64,000 nt of DNA from Solanum dulcamara. Taxonomy: Eukaryota > Streptophyta > Magnoliopsida > Solanales > Solanaceae. The translations under genes were made by a program, and so were the position numbers. Below the pieces are notes generated by a model. It was not told the origin of the DNA. It saw nothing but the letters and a program-made list of their open reading frames with translations, and did no database searches. Of the stretch, positions 1 to 12,125 are shown piece by piece; position 1 is the stretch's first letter, and each line of letters starts with the position of its first letter. The DNA is taken from positions 17,246,949-17,310,948 of the forward strand of contig NC_077244.1 in NCBI RefSeq assembly GCF_947179165.1, in the 5' to 3' direction.

Positions 1-630
1 TTTGGAGTCATTAACAATCTTAACAAAAGAATGTTTTAACTATGAACTATTTTCATAGAAAATTGTTGAATTATTCAATTACAATTTTTAGATCGTTTTT
101 ATTTAAAATATTGAATATTTTGTGGAAAATTTTAATTTCCCTAAATAGCCAAGTGATCAAAGATAATAAAATAACCATCACTAATTATTTATATGATTAG
201 TGACAAAATTTAAGATCACAATTAAATATAAAATTTTATAGCTATAACACTATTTAGCTACAAACTCTAATTTGTTGCTATTGTAACAATGTACTTTTTG
301 TGAAGAAACTTTCTCGTGTCAAAATTTAAATAACTTTAAGACAAATATAAATTTTTCACAAAATCAGTATATTATTAGTGACAAAATAATGTGTTACTGA
401 TAAATCAAAATTCATCACTAATGTTACTTAATAAATAGTACTCAATTATTTTTTGGTGGGAAATTTTATTGGACAAAACTTTTGCTACAAGATTCTGTGG
501 TTCGTTAGAAAAAGTATGTGGCTCATGTATTCAAACACGAAATGTAACTTTTGTAATAAAAAAAGAACAATTACTGATTAATGTATCGTACCTAATAATT
601 TTGTAGGTAAATATCAAATTTGTTGTAGTG
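1..630. mobile_element. CACTA (En/Spm-like) DNA transposon, one terminal region
   Basis: The right edge reads TTTGTTGTAGTG (619-630), the reverse complement of CACTACAACAAA, which is the terminal inverted repeat type of plant CACTA transposons. The next three bases (AAT, 631-633) could be the 3-bp target-site duplication, but the other end lies outside the window. The interior is AT-rich and has the subterminal repeats expected of the class: ATTAGTGACAAAA at 196-208 and 374-386, inverted versions containing ATCACTAAT near 177 and 413, and a palindromic TACCTAATAATTTTGTAGGTA-type block at 589-609. No transposase coding is visible, so this is only the subterminal part of a longer or non-autonomous element. 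The family assignment rests on the terminus and the repeats. Confidence 0.6.
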
Positions 631-777
631 AATTGAAAAGGATGGATATATTCATGGTAACAAAAACTCGATGTTTATATTTACTTGTGTCACTAATCGA
701 TTTCAACAATAAATTTTGTAATCAATTGAATATAACTAATATATAAATTCTTGTATTGGTTAAAGATGATAAATTAT

Positions 778-1131
778 AAGGACCCTCCAGATCATTTCCT
801 CCATTTTTCGATAATTTCATCATTTAGAACTTTCCTATAGCAAACCTGAGTCATTTACGATGTGCTGGAACTAACAGTTCGGTCAACTGATCGTTCGTTT
901 GTTAACTTTCCCTATTTTGGAGATTATAAAGTTTATATAATTAACATTGGCTAAAAATTCAGGAAGATGACCTCGGAATAAAATTCTAATAGTTCCGTTA
1001 GCTTTAGAATGTCTATTTTGGTCTAGAAGGAACCTTGGTTTTGGTTCCAAGGCTTTCAAACTCATTTCGAGCAACCTTGTGGCTTATGGCCAACATGGAG
1101 CTTGTGTGTGGGATACACCTTTTTTCGAGAC
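778..1131 (+). mobile_element. beta LTR fragment (5' part of a Ty3/gypsy LTR)
   Basis: This stretch matches, with many changes, the first 350 or so bases of the beta LTR at 45028: GACCCTCCAGATCATTT near the start, then the block with GGAACTAACAGTTCGGTC, the GAAGATGACCTCGGAATAAAATTCTAA segment and the TTCCAAGGC segment. Orientation is the same as the LTR at 45028. It stops abruptly at 1131, where a minus-strand LTR begins, so it was probably interrupted or deleted there. Bases 634-777 on its left are AT-rich with nothing recognisable. Confidence 0.6.
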
Positions 1132-3177
1132 TGTCACGACCCTATTTATCAAGTCATGATGGCACCTATTTTAATCCTCTAGTAAGTAAGATGACCCATA
1201 TCTTAAAACTACATATAATGATACTAAGGGTAGAAACTAAAAAAGAATAATCAGTTTTCAAAAATAAAGAATACTCAGGGTGGAAGCAAACCAAAACATA
1301 TATATACAATAAAAGATCCCTCCTAGAACCTGGAAGTCACATGTATAGAGCTACTATAAAATGAATTCAAGTCTCAAAAGTGGACCATAAAAACAATGAC
1401 TTGTCTCAAAAACCAAAAGACTAGTCAGTTATGTACAGAAGGAGACAAGAAAAGTCCTGAACGCCATACGCTCACTCTTATCTTCGAATCCGAATGTTGC
1501 AGGCCCAATCTCAATGCTGGTAATTGGTGCTCGGGCCTATATCAGGAAGAAAGATGTAGAGTGTAGTATGAGTACCAAAATAACAAATACTCAGTAGGCA
1601 TCATACGTCTACTGAGCAAGAAGAGGAAAAGTAATATGAAATGCTAAAACCAAACACAATAGAGATCAAAGGCAGGAAACTAACAAAAATGCACATTAGT
1701 GTACTAGTATCAAAAGGAAGAAAGTACAGCCATCTAACCCCAGGATAGATGGTACACTCATACACAAGTTTAAGTAAAACACAGATGAACCCCCACAAGC
1801 CCAACATGTACAAAAAAGAGTTAAGAACCATAAAGAGAATCTTAAGGTACTTCCAATATTACCACGATCTTCCACGGACTTGAACTGAGCCAACTGAGTG
1901 CCTGGGACTTCAACCATGGTAGAATAGGAATCAAGGAATTTAATCAAAGTGAAAAATGAGCTGAGGATTCTAACAAAGGCTAAGGGTACGCAAAGGACTC
2001 TAACAAGGGCAAACAATATGCCAAGTACTCTAACTAAAGAGAAAGACAGGTCAGGTACTCCAACCAAGGCGAGTGAGATGCCAAGGACTTTAACCGAGTC
2101 TGAATTTAAGAAGAGACTCTAACCAAGGTTGAAGATAAGCCAAAGACTATAACAAAGCCTAAGAGCCGAGGTAGGGACATTAATCATAACCCAAATGAGT
2201 AAATTATGGACTTTAATTTATAATTGAGATGAGTTGGTAGATTTAGGATCAGTGTTTAGACGAGTGTCAAGGGGAGAAATCTAATCCCAGTGCCATTAAT
2301 AAATCACTCCAACCACAAACAAAATTCAATTTGAATTGACAAGCGACCTCTGAAACAAGAACCAAGTACATTGGGGCTGACAAAACAGGGGAACTATAGA
2401 TATACAATCTTAAGTAAGGGGTTACTACCTCGCAAAGGCTAATACTATCAGAGCCAAGTCTGTTATATCATTCTATAAGGAGCTACATCATCTGAAGCGA
2501 CATTGGAGAGGGCGTAAGGCCTAAAAGTTCTAAATTACATAAATCTATAGCAATTACTAGTATAAGCCTAGACTATGGCCAAACATGCTTTAATATCAAT
2601 AACGAACCATAAATAAGTCACACCACAAGGTAAGGATAATTAAATAAGAAAGCTAATATGCCAACGATCCCAAGTTACCAAACATTGGCCTAAGACGTGG
2701 ATTCTATGAAGCTATGAATGATTAATAAGTTACCTAGGACAAATTCACACAAATCAACATATAGTTACATATTCAAATTCAATCTAAATTATGGAAGATA
2801 TAACTTACCTTTGGAGGAACACATGTGCTCTAAATCACGTCTCTAGAGGTTTTCCTTCCCTACTGCCTCTAAACTTTGCCAAACTATCAAAAATAAAATC
2901 ACAATGTTAATACAATCGATTAGACACTAAAATCAATTAAAGCAGAGACAGACCAATTCTGATGTCTAAAACATGAATGTGGGACTAGCGCTGGAATTTC
3001 CAGAATTGACTTCATAAAAAGGTCTTAATCAACTTATTGAACTTGTGCTCCAAAATAAAACATAATTCAATGCTCAGAACAGCCCAAACGAGCACCATGG
3101 AAGAAATCACCATTAAAATATAAAGGAGGAGGACTAACAAAAACTTTAAACCTAAAATTACCTCAAACAAAGGTCCA
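1132..3177 (-). mobile_element. Q: beta-related LTR, minus strand, probably solo
   Basis: The left edge TGTCACGACCC (1132) and the right edge, which on the minus strand reads roughly TGGACCTTTGTTTGAGGTAATTTTAGG, correspond to the 3' and 5' ends of a beta-type LTR; compare TGTAATGACCCTCCAGGTAATTTT at the minus start of LTR X (39976). It lies in the protease region of the gamma element at 3178-4494 and no internal retrotransposon sequence joins either edge, so a solo LTR is likely. I could not identify a clear target-site duplication. It contains the 30-bp minisatellite described separately. Confidence 0.55.
1865..2205. repeat. About 30-bp degenerate minisatellite inside LTR Q
   Basis: Roughly ten imperfect head-to-tail units of 27-34 bp follow the pattern AAGGACTCTAACAAAGGC then a variable GA-rich tail ending in TGCC. 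Clear units start near 1951, 1989, 2020 and 2048, and weaker ones extend to about 2200. The array makes a spurious minus-strand reading frame with a recurring V-R-V-L pattern, which is a by-product of the repeat and not a protein. Confidence 0.7.
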
Positions 3178-4494
3178 CCGATAATGAATCACCAATAGTA
3201 GTAGACCGAAAAAGGCTTTAAAAAGATCACGGGACAAATAACAAATTTTGTATCAAGGTAAGGTGCAATAAATAATATAGGAGCACCTAGATCTAACAAT
3301 GCATAAATATCAAACTAAAAGACTTTCAATACACCATTCACCATATCAGGCAAATCCTCTAACTCTTGATGATTCTGTAGGGAATAAAATCTATTTTGGT
3401 GCTGACCACTACCTGAAGTAAGGTCATGCTGAGATGATCGGCCTGTAGTAGTTTGAGTTTTATTCTAGTGTAGACCACCTCCACCTCTAGTAACAGCGAA
3501 GGACAATCCTTCACTTGGTAACCCATCTTTCCATAATAAAGCAAGCACCCGAACCCGCTAAACACTCACCTTAGTTCCTCTTCCCACACTTCTTAAATGA
3601 GGGGATAGTTTGGCCAGTAGAAGCTCCTCCTTAATACTTATAGTTAGACACTATGTCTTTGTTGAACTTAGGAGATGGAGTGTTAGAAGAATTTTTGCCT
3701 GAGTACTTTGGGTGAAATTGTGAAACACCACCATTATTGGACTTAACTAGTGAGAACTCACAATCATTGGTCCAATTCCTTTTGGACTTCCTATACCTCT
3801 CCTTCAATTTCTCCTCTTCAATTTGCTCAGCATGTGTCATAACCCTTGAGATGTCTATATTATTGATTAGCATGGCATTTTTACATTCTTTAACAACCAA
3901 GTCTGATAAACTCGAGATGAATTTGCTCTACAAGCTCTTGAATAGCAACCATGAAAGGAGCACAATTCGATAATTGAGTGAACTTGAGGACATACTCCCT
4001 CACGCTTATATTCGCTTGCCTCAAACTAATGAACTCTTGGATTACAATTTCCTCAAATCCAAAGGATAGAAATGGTAAAGGAAAGTACCCTTGAACCCTT
4101 CTCAATCAATGGGACCATCATCTCTACCCCTTTCCCCTCTCTATTATTCAAACCAAATCTGACAAACTCTCTTTAGTTGATAGTTCGCGAAGTCTTCCTT
4201 CTCCACCAGACCAATTCCCATAATGTCCGTAATCTTGCAAATGCAGTCGATAAACTCATGTGGATCCTTACCCACTTTAGAATCATGGAACTCAAAAAGG
4301 GTGAAGTCATGAATTCAGCTAGCCTCCATACCTACATTTGGGTTCACAGGAGCCACAACATCCCTATTAGTTTGAGCAATCACTTAAAACATAGACCAAA
4401 ACTCCACATGAGAAACTTGCTCAACCAATGTATTATTTGGAGCTTGTTTCTCCTTCTTAGCATTCCTTTTCATGGGAGCTTTTCTTGTAGGCAT
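3178..4494 (-). pseudogene. gamma Ty3/gypsy gag-protease relic (E1)
   Basis: Read on the minus strand from an ATG at 4494, this is a decayed gag: a basic N-terminus (MPTRKAPMKRN), then the capsid core at about 4105-3890 with REYVLKFTQLS and FISLRQ, then the linker with MTHAEQIEEEKLKER at about 3840-3780. A degraded CCHC knuckle follows at about 3590-3480; GYQVKDC survives but the upstream cysteine pair is damaged. Remnants of the aspartic protease follow to 3180 (YALLDLGAP, equivalent to the usual YALLDPGA). There are several in-frame stops and frameshifts, and RT, RNase H and integrase are absent. It is cut by LTR Q. In intact relatives the product forms the virus-like particle shell that packages element RNA; this copy cannot make it. 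Confidence 0.8.
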
Positions 4495-4696
4495 GATTCT
4501 GTAATCTCAAAGAGAAAGTTCTAGAGGAAAAAGCCATAGAGTTCAACTCTATCGCAGGACATAAGAATGATGAAAGAAGTGAAGCTTTCCTAATATGCCT
4601 TATAGCATTTAATTCATAGATCCGACATGATTCACACCCAAGAATAAGACTTTACTCAATGCAGCTTGTTAGACTCCCTAGGTAACCTTAAAATGT

Positions 4697-4711
4697 TATG
4701 CTTTGAAACAA
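4697..4711 (-). other. Primer-binding site of E1 (degenerate)
   Basis: On the minus strand it reads about TTGTTTCAAAGCATAA. This aligns with the intact site TTGGTATCAGAGCACAA of element G (32888) and so with the 3' end of initiator-Met tRNA. It sits between the LTR end (about 4712) and the gag start at 4494, the expected place. Three or four substitutions make it non-functional. Confidence 0.6.
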
Positions 4712-6945
4712 AGTTTTTCACGACCCAAGCTAGGCCCTAGACATGACATGGTGATTAGGATCCCAAGAGAAACCAACTAAACCTCTTAGCATATCATACA
4801 TGATCATACATGATGTATATAGATAAAAATATTAACAACATGAAAAACGAATATAAGTCCTAACATGAATATCTTGATAAAAGGGAAATCAAACTCAAAC
4901 TCCAAATGAAACAAGACAACATAGAGATAAATAAATATAACATGCCTTTACTAGCTTGACAACATAAAGAATAAAAGTCATAACGAACATATGAAATCAT
5001 ATAAGCCGCGTCCTTGGAACATGAGGACTCACCAATAATAGAAAAACTAAATCCTATATCTAGCCACAAGAGGGATCTGAGTGATGATCATGAAACTCTA
5101 CATTATGATACAATATAGGTAAAAAGTATGTATTAGTATATATAATGTACTATTTATGAGAGAAACATGCATGATCATTGATAATCAGACATACTCAATA
5201 TGAGCATGTGAAGCATGACCAATATCTTGAAAACATGAATAAAATTTGAAAGCTCTGGAAAAGATTTTAGAAGGTCAATGCATTAGAAAACATCATTAAA
5301 ACTTGTAGATACAGCATATACATATGTGGAATATTAACCTTAACCGACATTTAAGACCATGTGAGAATTAACATGGAATCCATCGTAACTCCCACACTGA
5401 GAAAAGAGAGGATACCTTCCAAGGTAGTATCTATATAAACATGAACATGAGCTGTATGTGGATCCACTATCTAGACCATAAAGGCACCTACGGTAGCACG
5501 TAGTTTAAGAACTAAAGGTTGCTACTAGGGTTGCCTAGTGGATCCACACCACAAAGTTTTCTGGTGCTAAGTTAATACCAATGGAATACTTAAAACATAG
5601 TCATTAGTAAAGGTAAATCAACCAATACAAATTCATGAAGATACATCATAAGAATAGGTCTTTGAAACCACGATCATAAATTTAACTTGTGGATACTTTC
5701 CTTTCTAAGCATTCCAATCATGATATCTTGCATATTATGAGAAATGTTTTCACAATTCATGATTTTATACTTAAAAACATATTTGAATCATAAAAAATAA
5801 CTTTCATATATCATACATAAGAATTCATAAAGTCCATGATCTTAAGTCCATAATTCATACTTGGAATTCATAGCATAATGCATGGGTCATTGTAAAATTC
5901 ATTGAAAACCTGTAATTGAATTGAAATCATGCATGAATAGATCATTATAATTGAATAAAATTATTATTGAATTGAGCCAATGCGAATTGATCAAAACTAG
6001 GTTTTAGATGAAATTTATAAAAGAGAGAATTGAGAATACTTTGGAACTCCATGGATGGATAAAGGATCCATAGATGAATTCCCACATACCTGAACTAGGA
6101 AGCTTGAATCAACTCTTTCAATGGAAGCTTGGAGATTTTTCCCTAGTTCTAGCCTTGGAGAGAATTGAAAGAAACATGAGAGAATTGAACCTGTGATTTT
6201 GAAGGATGGGGGTTTAAGAGGTTTAGGTATTAGTTATAGGCTGGCAATTAATTCCAAAAAATGTTTAAATACATAATTCTAAGACTAAGGGAAATGTACG
6301 CCACTTCAAATGAAAGATATTCCCTCTTTTTCTAGATTCGAAAGAGCCTCAAAAAGTCACTGAACAACCACTGGACGGATGTTCTACACGGACCGTGTGA
6401 CCCTTTATGATCCTTGAAGTGGCCCGTGAAGTTTAGTGCTTTTTATCTTCTGATGGGTCTACTTCTACGGTAGGCTCTACGACCCGTCTAGGGAACCACA
6501 GGTCATAGACCGGTCTGTGAATGGGACAATTCCCTTTGATCTCGGAATGTCCCTACACGGACCTCCTTACTGTCCGTGTGACTTTTTATGGTTCATGGGA
6601 ATGACTCATAAAGGCCAACTTTCCTAGGTTCCTGAGGGGTCAAGTTCATTGACCATTCCATAGTCCATGGAGTTTCTTACGACCCATCAACCCCTTCATC
6701 AATTTTCCCCTTTTTCCCAATTTCCATGTTCACTCCCACGGTGCCTTCCACAGACAGTGATGAGTTATACGGACCATCAAAGGTCCTTGTGAAACCCCAA
6801 AAGCTATAACCTTTTTAAAAATATTCTTTCGTACAACTTTCCAACTCCTGGCGTCATATATTTTGATGCTACCTCAAGTCGTGTAGATCCAGTTTTGGGG
6901 ATTTCAAGACTCTTTGAGGATACTCTGCGGACATGTGTGGTATTG
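4712..6945 (-). mobile_element. gamma 5' LTR of E1
   Basis: This LTR lies directly upstream (minus strand) of the E1 primer-binding site. It shares with G (30850-32887) and V (42705-45027) the end block with TAGGGCCTAGCTTGGGTCGTGA, the TACATTATGATACAATATAGG segment and the TAACTCCCACACTGAGAAAAGAGAGG segment. Its outer third (about 6360-6800) has many short GC-rich motifs of the ACGGACCGTGTGACC type, as in other gamma LTRs. The outer edge near 6945 is approximate, placed where plus-strand gag similarity starts. Confidence 0.65.
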
Positions 6946-8005
6946 GGTACATCTGGTGGTTCTCACCCTTGAATATGATCTATAAGCCTCTAATTAGGTT
7001 CTTGTCAGTTTCTGAGTACATGATCAGGTTTCTTGAGTGGGTCGAGCATACTCCCACATTGTTTTCTATTGAGAATGATTTGAGCTAAGGATTTATTAAG
7101 GGATTGATTTTACTACTCTTACTAGCATTGGAGCACTTGATAGCAACTAACTCTAGCTTCCCCTAAGTTGTTATTCATACGAGGGATGTAAAGCAAGTGT
7201 TCTTTGAGATTTTTAGAGGTAGTAGTAAGAGGCCTCACCATCAGTACAATGGTGACATTATGTCACCCTGAGGTGGGTATCATCTTATTAGAGCTCATCT
7301 TCACTCTCAACCTATCAAACCTATGGTGGTAGCGCCTCAAGTTACAGGTGATTCTAAGGTAGGTTATTGTGCACTCGATTGACAAATTTTAGGTTTGGCT
7401 TCTAAGGGTCTATATTCTGGGGTATTCAGGTCATTGGGTCCATTCTATTCTAGCTGGGTCATCTCAGCCGATTGTATTTGGTGGTTCTTATTTTGAGTGC
7501 TGCGAGTTGGGACATTTTTCTAGAGATTATTGTAGGTTGCTAATATAGTTATCTAGGAGTATTCCTCAGGGTGTCAGATATAGTCCTCAACCTTGCAAAT
7601 ATAATCAGCTTTGATCATCACATCCTTTACACCAAACATTAACCTATATATGATTCTTCAATTTTGGTGAGCTTGGGCCCTGGTCCAAAGCATGCCCCAA
7701 ATGTGACTTGGTCAACTAGACATGGTTAGCATTTGCTACTCCCCAAACTAAGGTTGTTAGAGCTTGTCGTGGTTATAGGGAGTTTGTCCATTGATCTAGA
7801 GAGTGTCCTTTGTGTGGGATATTTGTGTAGTTAGCTTAGTTAGGTCAGTCCCTTGGGGTTGTAGTACCTCTAATCAAAGATAGAGCCCTGAGAATTGCAG
7901 GTGGTAGTTCGAGATTTAAGTTTGAGGTAGGGCATGGTTCATTCTATGCTTCTACAAGTAGGCCAAGGGTCGAGGCTCCAAGTATTGCTAGTAAAAATAC
8001 TATCA
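6946..8005 (+). pseudogene. K: Ty3/gypsy gag relic, plus strand
   Basis: Frame-jumping translation gives the order of a chromovirus gag: a capsid remnant near 7010-7110 (SEYMIRFLEW, FIKGL), the basic linker at about 7200-7250 (RGSSKRPHHQYNGD), then a CCHC-like knuckle at about 7495-7540 whose C-C-ELGHFSRDYC layout is nearly intact. A second small conserved block at about 7920-7990 (SFYASTSRPRVEAP) corresponds to the gag-protease spacer. The relic is flanked by two minus-strand LTRs and ends at the delta LTR (8006). Many stops are present; there is no protease or RT. Confidence 0.7.
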
Positions 8006-10182
8006 TGCCCAGAGTCTACACCCTAGGTATGATCGGCGTTCGAAGACTAATATTGGTTCGAAGTGAATCCATGACTGAGCTAACTACTCAACAGAAGAAT
8101 CATCTAAGATAAAATATTTTAAGAAGATAGGCATGCAAAGTGTAAAAGTACCACTCCTCAAATATAAGTCTAAAAGAAAACTCTAAAACATATTAAATGA
8201 ATAAAGTTTTGATGAGTCAATAATGACATATTGGACTGAAGCTCCACTCCATCTATGAATCCTCTAAATACTATAGCTAGGTGCTAGGAAAGGCAGGCCT
8301 ACAGCTACCTTAAAAGAACTACTAATAATGAAATATACACTATCATGGAGTTTGTTCGAATGCAAGAAGATCTCACCAAAATCTAAAAAAATATAATCTT
8401 CAACGATGCGTTTGTTGATTATCTCTAACACCTGTATCTGCATCATAAAAAGATACTGCATTGAAGGATGTCAGTACATGGAATATACAGTATGTAAAAT
8501 AGCTGAAGGAAACATACTCATAAAACACTCACCTGAAATGAAAGTTGATATAACTGACTGAACGTAAAGTATGCAAGTACAAAGAAAACTTCAAAACTTA
8601 ACAATAAGAATAAGGAATAGGTACAAGTAATAAAAATATACATTTTCTCTTCTTAGGGAGTTTGTCAAATCAAGAACCATCATTATTAGTCTCGTGATGA
8701 TACAATATACTGCTTATGTTGCTAGAGCCATCCATTACCCTTCTAGGATAAGGGACACAACTCAACTCATAGATCCATTTGAAAGTTTGTATCAGGGACT
8801 GAAGTGAGGAGTCACCTGAATGAATAATATAATCTTATCCTATGTTGACTATGTAGTTTATGGGATTTGAGTTATCTAAACTTTTACCTAAATCGGTGCT
8901 CAATACTACTCTCAAAACATGCAATATTGCTAATAAGATAAGATGAGTAAGATACTCAAAATACATCTCATTTAGTCTCATTGTACTTTACTTTGATTAA
9001 CTCAACTCATTTTGTCAAACTTTGTATCTTTCCTTAAAACTCAAAATACCTTTGGGACTACTCATGGTCTCTCTAACTCATGCTCGAAATATAGTGAATT
9101 TATAATATTCTAACTCACTCAAACTTTGAAAAACATGCATAATAATAATAAGGTAAAGCTTCATAAATTCAACTAATATAATGCACTTGGGACACTCATG
9201 TTCCTTCTAAAGACTCTTCTTCTACACATATCATGGAAATACTCTCTCTTTAATATAAAACAATGCATAATAGAAGTAATGGAATAACTAGATTAAACTC
9301 CATGTGGAAACAAACATGAACAACAATTATAGGATCAACATTATATGAATATTCAAAATCTCAATAAGTATACATATAATTCAACGAAAGGAATCATGAC
9401 TCGTTCGACATTTAATACAAATCAGCCTCAAACTTGAAATTTTTAATAATGGGACTAGGATGTAGGGTGCAAAGAAGAACGCAATACAATGCTATGATTA
9501 GCCTAACATACCCCGAAGAACAGTGTTCTTCACAAAATTTGAAGGATTTGATGAAGACACTTGAACTCAGATTTTCTCCTCTTCAAACCTTTCTCTAAGT
9601 CTTAGACATGGGTATAAGAAAAAATGGTCTTATGACACCGATAAGGGACTTAATCCAGTCCTAAAATGTCAGGGTTTTGACTTGGAAAGGATGGGTAAAA
9701 GAAAAAATTACCCTTTATTTTACCTGATAAGACCCATATGTGTGTACCTCCTATAGCCTGTAAAAACTTCTACAATCCATAGAAGCCCTCTCGTATAATC
9801 TGGGTTAAGCTACTAGAACTGCAAGGTTTGGTGTTATGAAATTTTCTATGATTCGTAGAACCTTCTATGGTCTGTAGAACCTCCTAGGGGTCGTAGGTCC
9901 CTTTGTTCTTCATACTCAAGTCCATGATTCTCTAATATTTTCCTATGGCTAGTATCTATGGTCCGCAGGAACTTCTATAATCCGTAGATGTCTTCCGTAA
10001 GGAGTAATGAAGGAAACTTAAAATTATTCTAAGTCAAGGAGTGGTCTACATGTCCCACCTATGACCCATAGCTTTTCCTATGGTCCACAGGTTCCCCTCA
10101 TTGTTTACTGGTCAAGGGACTTTCTCACTCTTTGGCTAGGCTTTTTCTGGGGGTCTAATCTAGGATACCTTAGGGTGTTACA
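8006..10182 (-). mobile_element. delta 3' LTR (element L)
   Basis: The right edge reads ...TAGGGTGTTACA (10182), that is TGTAACACCC on the minus strand, and is followed immediately by a purine-rich tract and then chromovirus pol on the same strand. This makes it the 3' LTR of element L. The left edge contains GTCTACACCCTAGGTATGATCGGCGTTCG. The exact left base is uncertain; I place it at the TG at 8006 because K gag similarity stops there. The LTR is about 2.2 kb and AT-rich. Its outer part (9720-10100) repeats short words such as TCCGTAGA/ATCCGTAGAAG. Confidence 0.7.
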
Positions 10183-10200
10183 ATATCTCTCCTTAGGATC
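10183..10200 (-). other. Polypurine tract of element L
   Basis: The minus strand reads TCCTAAGGAGAGATAT directly before the LTR start TGTAACACCC. This is the usual plus-strand priming site of LTR elements. It confirms the orientation of L and the inner LTR border. Confidence 0.6.
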
Positions 10201-12125
10201 ATTCATCCTCGAATGAGGACCAAGATACAAAATTTTCATAAGGTACGAATGCAAAACAAGAATTGAAATACTCAAAAACTCAAGAAGACACTAAATCTTG
10301 ATTAGGAAAAAGAGTATTACCTTCATCATCAACAATACAAGGAATAAATATATCAGGGTGTCTAACTTTCATATCTTCTTTGACTTCCCAAGTAGCCATT
10401 TTAACAAATTGATTTCTCCATTAAACTTTGACTGAAGCTGCCTCTTTGGTTCTCAACTTGTGAACCTGACGATCAAGAATCTCAACTGGAATCTCCTCAT
10501 AAGTCAATCTATCTTTCACACTAATTTTTTTATAGGAATAATGAGAGAAGGATCCCTTAAGAAATTCTTAAGCTTATAAATATGAAACACTAGATGAATA
10601 ACCACCAACTCTGATGGTAGCTCTACTCATAAGCTATATTACCAATATTTTTTGTAATATGATAGGGAATAATGTAATGGGGAATGAGCTTCCCTTTTTC
10701 CCCAAATGTAATAACACCCTTCACGAGTGAAACCTTGAAATATTATTCACATTAAACTCTAAGTCTCCTCTTCTAACGACTTTGTGCTGTCTTTAATGTC
10801 TCTTGGATGATCTTTATTTTTTCCATTACTTGATGAAAAAAGTCTAGCCCTATCAACTCAGCTTTACCAACTTTGAACCAACCAATTGGTGATCTACATC
10901 TCCTCCCATAAAGAGCCTTATGAGAAGCCATCAGAATACTTGAATGATAACTATCGTTGTACGCAAACTCTATAAGAGGCAAGTGGTCATCCCAGTTACC
11001 TTTAAAATCAATGATACAAGCTCTCAACATGACCTCTAGAGTCTGAATCATATGTTCTGTCTGAGTATAAGTCTGCAATTGAAATAGGATACTGAGATAT
11101 AACTTTGAACCTAGACTTTTCTGAATTGACTTTCGAAATTGAGCGATTAATTGAGATCTTCTATCTGAAATAATAGACAAGTAAACTTCGTGAAGTCTTA
11201 CTATCTTATTAATGTATAATCTAGCATAGTTTTTTGCTGAATCTGTAGTCTTAACTGGCATGAAGTAGGTTGATTTAGTTAGTCGATCTACAATTACCAA
11301 AATCGAATCATCCTATTGGTGAGATCACAGTAAGAGAATAACAAAAACCATGTTGATCATCTCCTACTTCCACTTGGGAAACTCTATATTCTGAGCCACA
11401 CCACAAGGCCTTTGATGCTAACTTTGACTTTTTGGTAATGCAGAAACTTAGAAACAAAGTCTGCAATATCTCTTTCAATACTATTCGACCAGTAGACTTC
11501 TCTCAATTCATGATACATCTTTATGGAACCCGGATAGATAGAATATATGGATCTATGGGCGTCTACCTTTATTCTATCTTAAAGAAATCAAATTTCTCAA
11601 CACAAAATCTTCTTTGTTATCTCAACAGGCCATCTCCCCCTTGTGCAAAAGCCATCACTTTATGATTATGAACATCTTTCTTTAATTGAAATAGGATTGG
11701 TCTTAGTCTTGATTCGCCTTCACTTATACTACTAGTGATGATTCAGTCCCATTTTGAATAATTACACCACCTTCTTTTGAGTCTACAAGTCAAACTCCAA
11801 AATGTGAAAGTCTACGTAATTCCTTATCCAACTCATTTTTTTTCTCCTCAATATGAGCAATACTTCACATGGATAACATGCTAATAGAATCGGAAACAAC
11901 ATTAACTTTACTTAGATGGTAGAGGATGCTCATGTCATAATCCTTGAGCGATTCAAGCTATCTCCTTTGCCTTGAATTTAGGTCTTTCTAAATGAAGACA
12001 TATTGTAGACTCTTTTAGCCAGTAAACACATTCACATTTACTCCATAGAGATAGTGGAACCATATATTCAAAGCAAATAGCACTTTCTCAGTTATAATCT
12101 GTAATTTTGCATCTTAGACTATTCG
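10201..12125 (-). pseudogene. Chromovirus pol relic: RNase H, integrase, chromodomain (element L)
   Basis: Reading the minus strand from 12125 downwards: RNase H C-terminal half (LQYVF near 12000, KDYDMSILYHLSKVNVV near 11930-11890, SIAHIEE near 11860); integrase zinc-binding region at about 11700-11430 (YPGSIKMYHELREVYW); catalytic core at 11300-10930 with VIVDRLTKSTYFMPV, FKGNWDDHLPLIEFAYND and the SPIGW block; GPY/F-type segment near 10715-10620 (KGKLIPHYIIPY); and a chromodomain tail near 10520-10330 (VEILDRQV, TWEVKEDMKVRHPDIF). The tail identifies a chromovirus, probably Tekay/Del lineage. The 10773-11300 stretch is open but the SDRG motif is changed to SDRR, and stops lie on both sides. 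Upstream RT, protease and gag are missing; the element is cut at about 12125 by the LTR of H. Confidence 0.85.

Noticed and set aside
1696..2067. 123-residue minus-strand open frame with hydrophobic repeats
   Set aside because: It is the translation of the 30-bp minisatellite in LTR Q.
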